The notes beneath the pieces were generated by a model. That model did no database searches. It saw only the letters and a list, made by a program, of their open reading frames with translations, and was not told the origin of the DNA. This document shows, in pieces, positions 26,206 through 35,420 of a DNA stretch of 64,000 nt. This DNA is from Halomonas daqiaonensis. Its GTDB lineage: Bacteria > Pseudomonadota > Gammaproteobacteria > Pseudomonadales > Halomonadaceae. Position 1 is the first letter of the stretch, and the number at the start of each line of letters is the position of its first letter. The DNA is taken from positions 1 through 64,000 of the forward strand of contig NZ_FOBC01000001.1 of assembly GCF_900109725.1 (NCBI RefSeq), written 5' to 3'. The translations under genes were made by a program, and so were the position numbers.

Positions 26206-27207
26206 TCAGTCGCGAGCGGCCTCGTAGGCCTCGAGGATAGCGGCGCCCTGGTCACCGGCGCGGCCGGCCCACTCCTCGGTCATGGTCTCGCCGACCTCCT
26301 GGAGCAGGCTGGCGAGTTCGGGCGTCGGCTCGCTGACGTCGATGCCGTTTTCCTTGAGCGCCGCAATGGCGTCGTCGGTCTCCTGGCGGCTCATCTCCCA
26401 ACCGCGCGTCTCGGCTTCGGCGGCCGCGTCCAGTACCGCCTGCCGGGTGGTCTCGTCGAGACGCGAGAAGGCCTGCTCGCTGACGATCACCATATTCTTG
26501 GGCAGCCACAGCTGGGCGTGGTTGAAGTGGCTCAGGTAGTCCCAGGCCTTGGTGTCGGCACCGGTGGCCGGCGAGGTGATCATGGCGTCCACTCGGCCAG
26601 TGCTGAAGGCGGTGGGGATATCCGGTACCTCGACCTGGGTCGGTACGGCACCGACCAGCTGGGCGATCCGTTCGCTGGCGGTGTTGTAGGCCCGCATGCT
26701 CAGGTTCTTGAGGTCGTCGGGCTCCTCCAGGGCATGCTGGGTGTAGATGCCCTGGGGTGGCCAGGGAACGGCGAAGAGAATACGCAACTGCTGTTCGGCG
26801 AGTTCCTCGGCAATGATCTCCCGTGAAGCCTCCCACAGGGTCTGGGCTTCCTCGTAGCTGGTCGCCAGATAGGGCACCGAGTCGACTTCGAAGATAGCAT
26901 TCTCGTTGGCCAGGCGGGACATGATCAGCTCGCCGATGGGCACGATGCCGCGACGCACCGAGTTCTTGATCTCGGCGTGGCCAATCAGCGAACCGTTGGA
27001 GTGCACGGTGATGTCCAGTTCGCCATCGGTTGCCTCGCGCACGTCGTCGGCGAATTCGCGGATATTGACGGTGTGGAAGGTCATGTCGCCGTAGGGTGTC
27101 GGCATGTCCCATTCTGTTGCGGCCTGGGCGGTGCCGCCCAAGGTGGCTAGGCTGATACCAATGGCGACAGCCGAGGTCAGATGCAGGATAGGGAGGCGGG
27201 CAGTCAT
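26206..27207 (-). CDS. TRAP transporter periplasmic binding protein (DctP family)
   Basis: This 333-residue protein has a signal peptide ending near residue 29 (GGTAQAATEW) and a DctP fold. Segments such as NSVRRGIVPIGELIMSRLANEN, MRAYNTASERIAQLVGAVPTQVEVPDIPTAFSTGRVDAMITS and the ligand-binding Arg in the MRAYN region are characteristic. It is the first gene of the operon, divergent from pxpABC across a 200-bp AT-rich gap. The ligand is probably an organic acid; 5-oxoproline is suggested only by context. Confidence 0.9.
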   Translation of the reverse strand: MTARLPILHLTSAVAIGISLATLGGTAQAATEWDMPTPYGDMTFHTVNIREFADDVREATDGELDITVHSNGSLIGHAEIKNSVRRGIVPIGELIMSRLANENAIFEVDSVPYLATSYEEAQTLWEASREIIAEELAEQQLRILFAVPWPPQGIYTQHALEEPDDLKNLSMRAYNTASERIAQLVGAVPTQVEVPDIPTAFSTGRVDAMITSPATGADTKAWDYLSHFNHAQLWLPKNMVIVSEQAFSRLDETTRQAVLDAAAEAETRGWEMSRQETDDAIAALKENGIDVSEPTPELASLLQEVGETMTEEWAGRAGDQGAAILEAYEAARD

Positions 27208-27357
27208 GGCGGTTCCTCGAATCGGGTTCTTGTTGTCGCTGCGGGCTGTCCTGCAGCGGGTCCTCCAGAAGGAGTCTAGTGATTGTTCGGCAAAAAGGTT
27301 AGGTGGCAGGGCAATGCCGAGTCAACGATATGTAGACTAAAGGGCGTTATTTAACCT

Positions 27358-27377
27358 ATAAATTATTGATAAATTAT
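27358..27377. promoter_or_regulatory. AT-rich direct repeats in the TRAP/pxp divergent promoter region
   Basis: ATAAATTAT occurs at 27358-27366 and 27369-27377, one helical turn (11 bp) apart. The overlap contains TTATTGATAA, a 10-bp palindrome with a TG centre. It lies about 30 bases before pxpA in an otherwise GC-rich region. It is a candidate site for the MarR-type regulator at the end of the TRAP operon or an UP-like element. No other gene is present in the gap 27208-27407. Confidence 0.4.
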
Positions 27378-27407
27378 ACCTAAAACCTAGCTCAGAGGAG
27401 GTGGATC

Positions 27408-28163
27408 ATGAAATCCCTGCTGCTCAATGCCGACATGGGCGAGAGCTTCGGTCCCTGGGTCATGGGCTTGGACCACGAGGTGATGCCCCACGTGGACCTG
27501 GCCAACGTGGCCTGCGGGTTCCACGCCTCCGACCCCGACGTGATTCGCATGACCGTGCGGCTGGCCAAGCGCCATGGCGTCACCGTGGGCGCCCACCCCG
27601 CCTACCCGGACATGGTTGGCTTCGGGCGGCGTTCGATGGCCTGCTCGGCCGAGGAGGTCGAGAACCTGGTGCTCTATCAGCTCGGCGCCTTGGCCGGGGT
27701 CTGCCGAGCCGAGGGCCTCGAGGTTGGATACATCAAGCCCCACGGGGCGCTCTACAACGACATGATGCGTGACCCGGAAATCCTCGAGGCGGTGATGCGT
27801 GCGCTACTGGCCTTTGACGCCCGCCTGCCGTTGATGGTGATGGCCACCCGAGATACGTCTCCAGCCCGGGAACTGGCCGAACGGCATGGCGTCACGCTGT
27901 GGTTCGAGGCCTTCGCCGATCGCGCCTATGATGCCGAAGGGCGGCTGGTCTCCCGGCGAGAGCCGGGGGCCGTGTATCACGACCCCGAGGTGATCGTCGA
28001 TCAGGCGCAGCGCATTGCCCGTGGCGAGCCGCTCACGGCCATCGACGGCAGCGATCTCGTGCTTGCCGCCGATACCCTCTGCGTGCATGGCGACAACCCC
28101 GAATCGATTGCTGCCATCGAGGCGATCCGTGAGGCGCTCAACGGCATGGCGAGCGCATCATGA
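27408..28163 (+). CDS. pxpA: 5-oxoprolinase subunit PxpA (LamB/YcsF)
   Basis: This 251-residue protein belongs to the LamB/YcsF family. It starts with [13 protein letters not shown] and contains [11 protein letters not shown] and [12 protein letters not shown], the family's active-site strands. With PxpB and PxpC it hydrolyses 5-oxoproline (pyroglutamate) to glutamate using ATP. The start follows a strong GAGGAGG site at 27395-27401, and its 3' end overlaps pxpB (ATGA). Confidence 0.92.
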   Translation: MKSLLLNADMGESFGPWVMGLDHEVMPHVDLANVACGFHASDPDVIRMTVRLAKRHGVTVGAHPAYPDMVGFGRRSMACSAEEVENLVLYQLGALAGVCRAEGLEVGYIKPHGALYNDMMRDPEILEAVMRALLAFDARLPLMVMATRDTSPARELAERHGVTLWFEAFADRAYDAEGRLVSRREPGAVYHDPEVIVDQAQRIARGEPLTAIDGSDLVLAADTLCVHGDNPESIAAIEAIREALNGMASAS

Positions 28164-28888
28164 ACCGTTACTTCCCGCAGGGGCTGCCGCGCCTCGAACC
28201 CGCCGGGCTCGATGGCTGGATGGTGCGCCTGTTCGATGCGATCGACGAAGGCAACATGCCCTGGCTCACCGCCTTGGTGAGAGACTGTGAGTCGGCATTC
28301 GGCGATGGGCTGGTCGATCTGGTGCCCTCCTATACCACCCTGCTGGTGGTCTTCGACCCACTGCGACTCACGCCAGGTGAGGCCAGACAACGGCTGGTCG
28401 AGCTTCTGCAGTGGCTGGAACCCGATGAAGAGGCGCAGGATGCACCGGTTCAGGAACTGCCGGTATGGTACGACGCCTCGGTGGGGCCCGAACTGTCGCG
28501 ACTGGCCGAGCTTGCTGACATGAACCTCGAGGAGGTGGTGGCCTGCCACAGTGAACGTAGCTACCGGGTCTTTGCCCTGGGCTTTGCGCCGGGCTTCGCC
28601 TTCATGGGCAGCGTCGACTCCAGGATCGAGGCGCCGCGCCTGGAGTCCCCGCGGCGCCGCGTGCCGGCGGGCAGTGTGGCCGTGGCGGGACAACAGACCG
28701 CCGCCTATCCCGCCGTCACGCCGGGCGGCTGGAACCTCATCGGTCGCACTCCGACGGTGCTTTTCGATCGCGACCGGGAGGGATTCAGCCTGCTCCGGGT
28801 CGGCGATCGGGTGCGCTTCGTGCCCATCGATCGTGCCGAGTTCGAGCGCCTGGGTGGCGACCCCCGCCCGATGGAGGAGGGAGCATGA
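28160..28888 (+). CDS. pxpB: 5-oxoprolinase subunit PxpB
   Basis: This 242-residue protein is of the allophanate-hydrolase-subunit-1/KipI type. The segment [21 protein letters not shown], followed by the [21 protein letters not shown] loop, is highly characteristic. It forms part of the ATP-dependent 5-oxoprolinase. It overlaps pxpA and pxpC by 4 nt each. KipI-like kinase-inhibitor function is unlikely given the complete pxpABC set. Confidence 0.92.
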   Translation: MNRYFPQGLPRLEPAGLDGWMVRLFDAIDEGNMPWLTALVRDCESAFGDGLVDLVPSYTTLLVVFDPLRLTPGEARQRLVELLQWLEPDEEAQDAPVQELPVWYDASVGPELSRLAELADMNLEEVVACHSERSYRVFALGFAPGFAFMGSVDSRIEAPRLESPRRRVPAGSVAVAGQQTAAYPAVTPGGWNLIGRTPTVLFDRDREGFSLLRVGDRVRFVPIDRAEFERLGGDPRPMEEGA

Positions 28889-29817
28889 CACATTCAGTAA
28901 ACGGCCTGAGTGTGACGAGGGCCGGCCCTCTGGCACTGCTCCAGGATGCCGGGCGCTTCGGCGTGCGTCGGCTGGGAGTGACTCAGGGTGGTCCGCTGGA
29001 CCTGCACGGCTGGGCCTGGGCCAACCACCTGGCGGGTAATGCCTGGGGAACCCCGGCACTGGAGGTGACCTTCGGCGGGCTCGAGCTGGTAGCCGAATGC
29101 GACCTGGTGCTTGCCGTGGCAGGGGCGGATCTGTCCATGACCCTGGATGACGAGCCGCTGGCCGGCTGGCAATCGCTGTCGGTGAAGGTCGGCCAGCGAA
29201 TCGCCTTCGATGCGCCGGTAAATGGCTTGAGGGCCTATCTGGCGGTGGCCGGTGGCTTCTCGGCCGAGCCGGTGCTTGGCAGCGTGGCCTGTGTGGCACG
29301 CGAGGGACTGGGCGGTCATGATGGCCAGGGGCACCGACTGGCCAAGGGCGATTGCCTGAAAGTAACGCCACGCAAAGCTTCCACCGGAAACGAGGCTCCC
29401 CGGGAGGAACAGTATGACTATTGCCAGTCGGTCGACCTGGCGCTGCTGCCAGGTGCCCAGATCGGCGAATTCAGCGGGGTGAGCCTCTTCCAGGCATTCA
29501 ATGCGCCCTGGCACGTGGATGATCGTGCCGATCGCATGGGGGTACGCCTGACCGGTCCGCGGCTCCATTGTCGGATGAACAGCATGATTTCCGAGGGGAT
29601 CGGCCTGGGAGCGGTGCAGGTGCCGCCCGACGGCCAACCCATTGCCCTGCTCAATGATCGCCAGACCATCGGCGGCTATCCGCGACTCGGGGCGCTGACG
29701 CCGCTGGCCTGCTCACGGCTGGCTCAATGCCTGCCGGGACAGGAGGTACGGCTGAAGGCGGTATCGACCGAACAGGCCCTGGCAGCCTACCGAGGCTTCC
29801 GCGCCGGATTCGCCTGA
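28885..29817 (+). CDS. pxpC: 5-oxoprolinase subunit PxpC
   Basis: This 310-residue protein matches the biotin-dependent-carboxylase-like/KipA family. Key segments are LLQDAGRFGVRRLGVTQGGPLD and DRMGVRLTGPRL, followed by SEGIGLGAVQVPPDGQPI. It completes the PxpABC enzyme. The ATG overlaps the pxpB stop. No terminator is evident before the convergent antitoxin-like gene at 29843. Confidence 0.92.
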   Translation: MTHSVNGLSVTRAGPLALLQDAGRFGVRRLGVTQGGPLDLHGWAWANHLAGNAWGTPALEVTFGGLELVAECDLVLAVAGADLSMTLDDEPLAGWQSLSVKVGQRIAFDAPVNGLRAYLAVAGGFSAEPVLGSVACVAREGLGGHDGQGHRLAKGDCLKVTPRKASTGNEAPREEQYDYCQSVDLALLPGAQIGEFSGVSLFQAFNAPWHVDDRADRMGVRLTGPRLHCRMNSMISEGIGLGAVQVPPDGQPIALLNDRQTIGGYPRLGALTPLACSRLAQCLPGQEVRLKAVSTEQALAAYRGFRAGFA

Positions 29818-29842
29818 TGCCCTCTCACCCGATAACCTCGTA

Positions 29843-30055
29843 TCAGATGCCCAGGCCGCTTTCGCGTAGCAGTTGATCGATGCTGCGATCGACGCGGGGG
29901 GCCGCGGCATCTTCGAGGAATAATTGGGTCTCCAGGTCGGCCAGGCCGGCCTGTACAAGGCGCTCGATCAGCTCGGCCTTGGTGATACCGGTGTGGTGGC
30001 TGGCACGCTCCAGGCGGGCTTCCAGGTCGCGAGGAAATTTCAACAGGTGGGGCAT
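29843..30055 (-). CDS. Ribbon-helix-helix protein, antitoxin-like, without adjacent toxin
   Basis: This 70-residue protein begins MPHLLKFPRDLEARLERASHHTGITKAELIERLVQ, a CopG/RHH-type DNA-binding fold with a short strand and two helices. The C-terminal half (FLEDAAAPRVDRSIDQLLRESGLGI) is acidic and amphipathic, like toxin-neutralising tails. No toxin-size gene follows or precedes it, so it is either a solitary regulator or the remnant of a toxin-antitoxin pair. The start has a fair site (GGAGA just upstream). Confidence 0.65.
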   Translation of the reverse strand: MPHLLKFPRDLEARLERASHHTGITKAELIERLVQAGLADLETQLFLEDAAAPRVDRSIDQLLRESGLGI

Positions 30056-30205
30056 ATCGTCGTCTCCATAAAGCCCGGTCCCGGGCGGCCTTATTATATC
30101 GACACCATAAAATGCCGGTGCGTTCCTGTCATGCTCTCGAGTCTGGCGCGCCCGGGTGACAGCATCGTGACAATGTCTTGATGCTTGTATGGCAGTGGGT
30201 CCTGT

Positions 30206-30892
30206 TCAGGCCAGTCCCCGATGACGCATGGCCTCGGTGATGATGGGGACCGGCGTCATCAGGTGCTCGCGCATCATCTCGGCGGCACGCTGGGCATCGC
30301 GAGAGAGGATAACCTCCACCAGGGCAGCATGTTCACGCCGCTTGCGTTCCAGGGCTTCGGCAGAGAAGACCGTCTCGCGCAGCCAGAGATGGCGGTAGCG
30401 CTCCACCTGGTCGAACAGGCTTTCACGAACCTTCAGCAGGTGGGGGGAGTTGCAGCCAGCGGCGATGGCTGTATGGAAGGCCTTGTGGCGGGTATCCCAG
30501 ACGTCGAGCAGTTCCTCGGAGCTGTTGACTTCGGTCACCTTGGCCAGCGTATGGGCCTTGGCCAGAATGTCGGCCTCCCAATCATCGCCCCCGCGCTGGA
30601 TGGCGAGCTCCAGGGTAAGCCCCTCGAGCTGGGCCCGGGCGTCATAGAGGTCGGCGAGTTCCGAAAGCGACATGGGCGCAACCCGATAGCCACGCTGGCT
30701 GATGGCCACCACCAGGCTCTCGGCCACCAACTGCGAGAGTGCCTCGCGCAAGGGACCGATGCCAAGCCCGTAACGCTCCTTGAGACCGCTCATCAGCAGC
30801 TTCTCGCCGGGCATGAAGACGCCGCGGATGATGTCGCGTTTCAGCCAGTGGTAGGCACTGACACCGAGGTTCTGTTTCGAGGAGGTGTCCAT
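30206..30892 (-). CDS. glaR: GntR-family repressor GlaR/CsiR
   Basis: This 228-residue FadR-type regulator has an N-terminal winged helix and a C-terminal FCD domain. It is strikingly similar to E. coli CsiR/GlaR, which I recall well enough to compare: YHWLKRDIIRGVFMPGEKLLMSGL, GIGPLREALSQLVAE and RQHLxTPxPII-type endings match. GlaR senses glutarate and represses glutarate/L-2-hydroxyglutarate catabolism. It is divergent from lhgO, its expected target, across a 143-bp gap. That gap probably holds its operator, which I could not define. Confidence 0.85.
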   Translation of the reverse strand: MDTSSKQNLGVSAYHWLKRDIIRGVFMPGEKLLMSGLKERYGLGIGPLREALSQLVAESLVVAISQRGYRVAPMSLSELADLYDARAQLEGLTLELAIQRGGDDWEADILAKAHTLAKVTEVNSSEELLDVWDTRHKAFHTAIAAGCNSPHLLKVRESLFDQVERYRHLWLRETVFSAEALERKRREHAALVEVILSRDAQRAAEMMREHLMTPVPIITEAMRHRGLA

Positions 30893-31035
30893 GGCGCGCT
30901 GTCGTTCCGAATGTGGCAGCTATCATACCCAATCATCGCCACTGTGGTGAATCGTGCCGTGTCGCATCGAAAAATGGAAACGGGCCGAGATCATGGATAT
31001 TCTCCGGTCACAAGCCTGTCATTGTGAGGTGAGCC

Positions 31036-32235
31036 GTGTACGACTTCATCATCATCGGCGGGGGTATCCTCGGCATGTCTACCGCCATGCAGCTGAGTGA
31101 GACCTTTCCCGACCGGCGCATCCTGCTGCTGGAGAAGGAGTCAGGCTCGGCCCACCATCAGAGTGGTCGCAACAGCGGTGTCATTCATGCCGGCGTCTAC
31201 TACGCGCCCGGCAGCCTCAAGGCGCGCTTCTGCCGCGAAGGCAACCGGGCCACCCAGGCGTTCTGCGAGACCCACGGCATCGAGACCCGTATCTGCGGCA
31301 AGCTGCTGGTGGCCACCAATGACCTTGAGCTTGAACGCATGCAGGGACTCTGGGAGCGAACCGGTGCCAACGGCCTCGAGCGTGAGTGGCTATCCGCCGA
31401 GGCACTGCGCGAACGTGAGCCGGCAATTACCGGCGTCGGGGCCCTCTTCGTGCCCTCCAGCGGTATCGTCGACTATTCCCGGGTAACCCGTGCCATGGCC
31501 GAGGCGTTCGAGCAACGCGGTGGACAGCTTCGTTTCGACCAGGAGGTCACCGGGATCGACGAGCGCCCCGGCGAGGTGGTGGTCAGGACCCGCAGCGACG
31601 AGTTCTCGACCCGCTACCTGATCTCCTGTGCGGGGCTGATGGCCGACCGCATCGTGAGGATGCTGGGACGTGATCCCGGCTTCATCATCTGTCCCTTCCG
31701 CGGCGAGTATTTCCGCCTGCCCGAGGGGCGTAACGGAATCGTCGATCACCTGATCTACCCCATTCCTGATCCGGCCATGCCCTTCCTCGGCCTGCATCTG
31801 ACGCCGATGATCGACGGCGGCATCACCCTTGGCCCCAATGCCGTGCTGGCACTGGCACGTGAGGGGTATCGCAAGTCGGATGTCTCGCTGCCGGACATGG
31901 CGCGGCTGTTCACCCATCCCGGGGTGTGGCGGATGCTGTCCCGTAACGTGCAGCCGGGGCTGGAGGAGCTGCGCAACTCCTTCTCTCGTCGCCGTTACCT
32001 GGCGCTGGTGCGCCGATACTGTCCGGAGCTGACGCTCGACGATCTTCAGCCCTGTCCCGCCGGAGTGCGCGCCCAGGCTGTCTCCCGCGACGGCCGGCTG
32101 ATCGACGACTTCCTGTTCGTCAACACGCGGCGTACCGTCAACGTCTGCAATGCACCCTCACCGGCGGCCACCTCGGCCCTGCCTATCGGGCGCTACATCG
32201 TCGACAAGGTGACGGAACAGGTGGAGGTCGGCTGA
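31036..32235 (+). CDS. lhgO: L-2-hydroxyglutarate dehydrogenase (quinone) LhgO
   Basis: This 399-residue FAD enzyme oxidises L-2-hydroxyglutarate to 2-oxoglutarate and passes electrons to membrane quinone. The N-terminal dinucleotide motif is IIGGGILGMSTAMQLSE, followed by the hallmark HHQSGRNSGVIHAGVYY and, near the end, CNAPSPAATSALPIG. The start is GTG 31036, right behind GAGGTGA at 31026-31032. In E. coli it lies between csiD and gabDTP; here only the regulator glaR is retained beside it. Confidence 0.9.
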   Translation: MYDFIIIGGGILGMSTAMQLSETFPDRRILLLEKESGSAHHQSGRNSGVIHAGVYYAPGSLKARFCREGNRATQAFCETHGIETRICGKLLVATNDLELERMQGLWERTGANGLEREWLSAEALREREPAITGVGALFVPSSGIVDYSRVTRAMAEAFEQRGGQLRFDQEVTGIDERPGEVVVRTRSDEFSTRYLISCAGLMADRIVRMLGRDPGFIICPFRGEYFRLPEGRNGIVDHLIYPIPDPAMPFLGLHLTPMIDGGITLGPNAVLALAREGYRKSDVSLPDMARLFTHPGVWRMLSRNVQPGLEELRNSFSRRRYLALVRRYCPELTLDDLQPCPAGVRAQAVSRDGRLIDDFLFVNTRRTVNVCNAPSPAATSALPIGRYIVDKVTEQVEVG

Positions 32236-32246
32236 CAGGCTGGCCT

Positions 32247-33965
32247 TCAATCCGTGTCAGGCGGACGCTTGAGCTCCTGCCAGGCCGCATAGGTGCTGAG
32301 AAAGACCCTTCCCGAGAGGTCGTCTAGGAAGTCGCTGTGCTTGAGGCGGTCCATCACCGGCCCCTTGACTTCGGCCAGGTGGAGGGTAACCCCGGAGTCC
32401 TTGAGGCGGGCGTTGATGGCATCCAGGCTCCCCAGCGCCGAGGCATCGATCAGGTTGACGGCCGAGCAGATCAGCACCACATGCTCGAGTTCGGGCCGGC
32501 TGGCCACCAGGGTATATACGGTGTCCTCGAGATAGCGGGCATTGGCGAAATAGAGGCTCATGTCGATGCGTAGCATGGCCAGGTGGCTGACGGTCTCGGT
32601 CTCGTGGCGTTTGACGTTGCGGAAGTGCTCGGTACCGTCGATGCGGCCTACCAGCACGCTGTGTGGACGGCTGGTGCGGTAGAGAAACAGGGCGATGGAT
32701 AGCAGGACACCCGAGATAATGCCGGCCTCGACGCCTTCCAGCAGGGTCAGCAGAATGGTAATCGCCAGGGCCGAGAAGTCGCTGCGCGAGTATCGCCACG
32801 TCTGACGGATGGTAGCGGTATCCACCAGGGTCAGGACGGCCACGCTGATGGTGGCGGCCAGGGTGGCGATGGGAAGATGGTAGAGCCAGGGGGTGAGGGC
32901 CAGGGTCACCAGGCCGATGCCGATGGCGGCGAAGAGTCCCGCCATCGGGGTCTGGGCACCCGACTCGAAGTTGATCACCGTTCGCGATAGCCCTCCGGTC
33001 ACTGGCATGCCGGCAGTGAAAGCGGCGGCCAGGTTGGCGCCGCCGAGCCCGATCATCTCCTGGTTGGGGGAGATTCGCTGGCGCCGCTTGGCCGCCAGCA
33101 TCTGGCCCATGGAGACCGATTCCACGAAGCCTACCATGCTGATCAAGAAGGCCGGCATCAGCAGGGTGCTCCACAGCGAGGCATCGAAACCCGGCAGCGT
33201 GAGGGGCGGCAGTCCGCGAGGGATCTCTCCAACCACGGCCACACCCTGCTCGGCCAGCCCGAACTGCCAGGTCACCAGCGTGGTAACCACCACGGCCGCG
33301 ACCGGGCCAGCGCGGGCCAGCAGATCCGCCAGGGCCGGTGGAAGATGCAACGCCATCAGCGCCTGCTTGCCTGCCTTGCGCACCGCGATCAGGAAAACGA
33401 GGCTGCCGGCGCCGATGGCAACCGTCGGCCAGTGGCTCTCGGCCAGGTTTTCCACCAGACTCAGGCCGAGCGCCATCACGGTGTGGCCGCTGGCCTCGAT
33501 GCCCAGCAGGTGGGCAGCCTGACTGGCGGCGATCAGGATACCCGAGGCGGACAGGAAGCCTGCGATCACGGGGTGACTCAGGAAATTGACGAAAAAGCCC
33601 ATTCGCAGTAGGCCCATCAGCGTCAGGATGGCGCCGGAGAGCAGTGAGAGTACCAAGGCTGCCTCGAGGTATTCCGGCGATCCCGGTGCGGCCACGTTGC
33701 TCAAGGCCGCACCGGTCATCAGGGCGATGATGGCCACGGGGCCCACTGCCAGGGTGCTGCTGGTACCGAGTAGGGTATAGAGCAGCAGGGGCAGGATGCT
33801 GGCATAGAGACCGACCACCGCCGGCAGACCGGCGAGGATCGCATAGGCCAGTGACTGGGGAATCACCATCACGGTGACGATCACGCCGGCCAGCAGGTCG
33901 GCCCCGGCCAGTCGGCGGGTGTAGTGAGGTAGCCAGGTGATGATCGGCAGGTAGCGCTTGAGCAT
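32247..33965 (-). CDS. SulP-family anion transporter with STAS domain
   Basis: This 572-residue membrane protein has about 12-14 hydrophobic segments and a C-terminal STAS domain (about 440-555; MLRIDMSLYFANARYLEDTV and the LICSAVNLIDASALGSLDAI core). The signature GLYASILPLLLYTLLGTS near residue 50 and GGANLAAAFTAGMPVTGGLSRT near 330 define the family. Substrate could be sulfate, bicarbonate or dicarboxylates. The metY gene next door makes sulfate plausible but is not proof. Its 3' end nearly meets that of lhgO. Confidence 0.9.
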   Translation of the reverse strand: MLKRYLPIITWLPHYTRRLAGADLLAGVIVTVMVIPQSLAYAILAGLPAVVGLYASILPLLLYTLLGTSSTLAVGPVAIIALMTGAALSNVAAPGSPEYLEAALVLSLLSGAILTLMGLLRMGFFVNFLSHPVIAGFLSASGILIAASQAAHLLGIEASGHTVMALGLSLVENLAESHWPTVAIGAGSLVFLIAVRKAGKQALMALHLPPALADLLARAGPVAAVVVTTLVTWQFGLAEQGVAVVGEIPRGLPPLTLPGFDASLWSTLLMPAFLISMVGFVESVSMGQMLAAKRRQRISPNQEMIGLGGANLAAAFTAGMPVTGGLSRTVINFESGAQTPMAGLFAAIGIGLVTLALTPWLYHLPIATLAATISVAVLTLVDTATIRQTWRYSRSDFSALAITILLTLLEGVEAGIISGVLLSIALFLYRTSRPHSVLVGRIDGTEHFRNVKRHETETVSHLAMLRIDMSLYFANARYLEDTVYTLVASRPELEHVVLICSAVNLIDASALGSLDAINARLKDSGVTLHLAEVKGPVMDRLKHSDFLDDLSGRVFLSTYAAWQELKRPPDTD

Positions 33966-34110
33966 CCTTGTTCGCCATGTCGTTGGCAGGGGCGACGGGA
34001 GCGACCCCGAGGCATGGCTACCAGACTAAACGATATTGGTCCCCGCGTTCAGGGTTCGTTAGCATCGGGTAAAATAGTGGATATCCCACGACACCCCAGA
34101 AGGACACGCC

Positions 34111-35385
34111 ATGAAGCTCGAGACCCTCGCCCTGCACCACGGCTATGCCCCGGATGACCAGCACGCCGTGGCGGTACCCATCCACCAGACCACCTCGTTC
34201 TCGTTCGACAACGCCCAGCATGCGGCGGACCTCTTCGACCTGAAGGTCGAGGGCAATATCTATTCGCGGATCATGAACCCCACCTGTGCGGTGCTCGAGC
34301 AGCGCGTGGCGGCCCTCGAGGGCGGCATCGCCGGATTGGCAGTGGCCTCGGGCATGGCGGCCATCACCTATGCCATCCAGACCATCGCTGAGGCGGGCGA
34401 CAACATCGTCTCCATCAGCGAGCTCTACGGCGGCACCTATAACCTCTTCGCCCATACGCTGCCGCGCCAGGGCATCGAGGTACGCTTCGCCGACAAGGAT
34501 GACATCGCCGGCCTCGAGCCGTTGATTGATGCCCGCACCAAGGCGGTATTCTGCGAGAGTGTCGGCAACCCCTCGGGCAGCGTGGTGGACATGGCTGCCC
34601 TGGCCGAGGCCGCGCATCGCCACGGCGTACCGGTGATCGTCGACAATACCGTGCCGACCCCTTTCCTGTGGCGGCCCATCGAGCACGGTGCCGACATCGT
34701 CATCCACTCGGCTACCAAGTATATCGGCGGCCACGGCACCACCGTGGGTGGCGTGATCGTCGACTCTGGCCGATTCCCCTGGGCCGAGTACCCCGACCGC
34801 TTTCCGCTGCTCAACGAACCGGACGTCTCCTACCATGGTGTCTGCTATACCCGTGACCTGGGCGAGGCCGCCTTCATCGGCCGTGCGCGGGTGGTGCCGC
34901 TGCGCAACATGGGAGCGGCACTCTCCGCCCAGGCGGCTTGGAACCTGTTGCAGGGCCTCGAGACCCTGTCGCTGCGCATCGAGCGCGTCTGCGACAACAC
35001 CCTGAAGGTGGCCAAGTATCTCGAAGAGCACCCGTCGGTGACCTGGGTGCAGTACGCCGGCCTCGAGAGCCACAAGGATTACGCTCTGGCGCAGAAGTAC
35101 ATGAACGGACACGCCTCGGGCATCCTCAGTTTCGGCCTCCAGGGCGGACGTGAGGCCGGGGCGCGCTTCTACGACGCCCTGGGCATGATCCTGCGCCTGG
35201 TCAACATCGGGGATGCCAAGACCTGCTCGTCGATCCCGGCGTCCACCACCCACCGTCAGCTCAATGACGAGGAGCTCGAGGCGGCTGGCGTGAAACCGGA
35301 CATGGTGCGCCTCTCCATCGGCATCGAGCATGTTGATGACATCCTCACGGATCTGGAGCAGGCCCTGGCCGCCAGCCAGGCCTGA
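34111..35385 (+). CDS. metY: O-acetylhomoserine sulfhydrylase MetY
   Basis: This 424-residue PLP enzyme belongs to the Cys/Met metabolism family. It makes homocysteine from O-acetylhomoserine and sulfide in methionine synthesis. The PLP lysine is Lys203 in HSATKYIGGHG. The start METLALHHGY-like segment (KLETLALHHGY), YSRIMNPT and LRLVNIGDAKTCSSIPASTTH are typical of MetY rather than MetB/MetC. ATG 34111 follows AGAAGGA at 34099-34105. It is transcribed alone, divergent from the SulP gene. Confidence 0.92.
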   Translation: MKLETLALHHGYAPDDQHAVAVPIHQTTSFSFDNAQHAADLFDLKVEGNIYSRIMNPTCAVLEQRVAALEGGIAGLAVASGMAAITYAIQTIAEAGDNIVSISELYGGTYNLFAHTLPRQGIEVRFADKDDIAGLEPLIDARTKAVFCESVGNPSGSVVDMAALAEAAHRHGVPVIVDNTVPTPFLWRPIEHGADIVIHSATKYIGGHGTTVGGVIVDSGRFPWAEYPDRFPLLNEPDVSYHGVCYTRDLGEAAFIGRARVVPLRNMGAALSAQAAWNLLQGLETLSLRIERVCDNTLKVAKYLEEHPSVTWVQYAGLESHKDYALAQKYMNGHASGILSFGLQGGREAGARFYDALGMILRLVNIGDAKTCSSIPASTTHRQLNDEELEAAGVKPDMVRLSIGIEHVDDILTDLEQALAASQA

Positions 35386-35420
35386 TCCTGTCTCGGCTCA
35401 CCAGCGGGATCGGAGGCAGG

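Noticed and set aside
29843-30205. Complete toxin-antitoxin pair around the RHH gene
   Set aside because: No toxin-size gene occurs on either side; the gap to glaR holds no convincing frame.
32257-33978. A 573-codon frame on the same strand as the SulP gene but in another phase
   Set aside because: Composition is Arg/Pro/Gly-rich without any domain; the SulP frame has clear membrane segments and a STAS domain.
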